Shown in pieces: positions 6,037-6,059 of a DNA stretch of 6,059 bases. The DNA comes from an uncultured Parasphingopyxis sp. Its GTDB lineage: Bacteria > Pseudomonadota > Alphaproteobacteria > Sphingomonadales > Sphingomonadaceae. The stretch covers positions 1 through 6,059 of the forward strand of contig CAJQMX010000268.1 of NCBI GenBank assembly GCA_905479515.1. The letters run 5' to 3'. The first letter of the stretch is position 1. Each line of letters starts with the position of its first letter. Under the pieces are notes generated by a model. The model searched no databases, had not been told where the DNA came from, and saw only the letters and a program-made list of their open reading frames with translations. Made by a program: the position numbers and the translations under genes.

Positions 6037-6059
6037 ATGGATGAACATACAAAACAAGA
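6037..6059 (+). CDS. Possible start of a downstream plus-strand gene
   Basis: An ATG at 6037 opens seven codons (MDEHTKQ) with no stop before the right edge. The only ribosome-site candidate is a GGTGG at 6023-6027. An alternative ATG lies at 6041 in another frame. The 90 bases between trmJ and this point are less GC-rich than the genes and hold no clear terminator or promoter. Too little sequence is present to identify a product or confirm the frame. Confidence 0.25.

Overview
The window looks like chromosomal DNA from an alphaproteobacterium. It is moderately GC-rich, and it pairs a PhyR-type anti-anti-sigma response regulator with a HisKA_2-family membrane kinase, a combination characteristic of the alphaproteobacterial general stress response (GSR). 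The eukaryote-like NADP isocitrate dehydrogenase and the TrmJ-type methyltransferase fit the same group. I see no mobile element, CRISPR array, tRNA or rRNA.

Layout, left to right. Positions 1-548 (minus) hold a secreted DUF2807/GIN-domain beta-helix protein whose C-terminus lies beyond the left edge. Positions 611-1267 (minus) hold a complete paralogue directly upstream of it, so the two form a tandem pair. Positions 1401-2780 (minus) encode a membrane histidine kinase (TM - CHASE3 - TM - HisKA_2 - HATPase). Positions 2861-3643 (minus) encode PhyR, a sigma-like domain fused to a receiver. The 102-base gap upstream of phyR contains a perfect GGAAC-N16-CGTT element, the consensus for EcfG-type GSR sigma factors. 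Positions 3746-4960 (minus) encode NADP-dependent isocitrate dehydrogenase. A 152-base divergent spacer follows, then trmJ (5113-5946, plus). The last 113 bases are mostly non-coding and may contain the first codons of another plus-strand gene.

How the genes work together. The kinase probably senses an envelope signal through its periplasmic CHASE3 domain and controls phosphorylation of PhyR. In this pathway phosphorylated PhyR sequesters the anti-sigma factor NepR and frees EcfG. The GGAAC-N16-CGTT element in front of phyR suggests that released EcfG drives phyR, and probably the kinase behind it, giving positive feedback. Neither nepR nor ecfG is visible, so either the locus is split or those genes lie elsewhere. 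The isocitrate dehydrogenase and TrmJ genes are housekeeping neighbours. The DUF2807 pair has no established link to the stress genes beyond lying downstream on the same strand.

I find no clearly undescribed system. The most informative signals are the GSR promoter and the tandem beta-helix paralogues.
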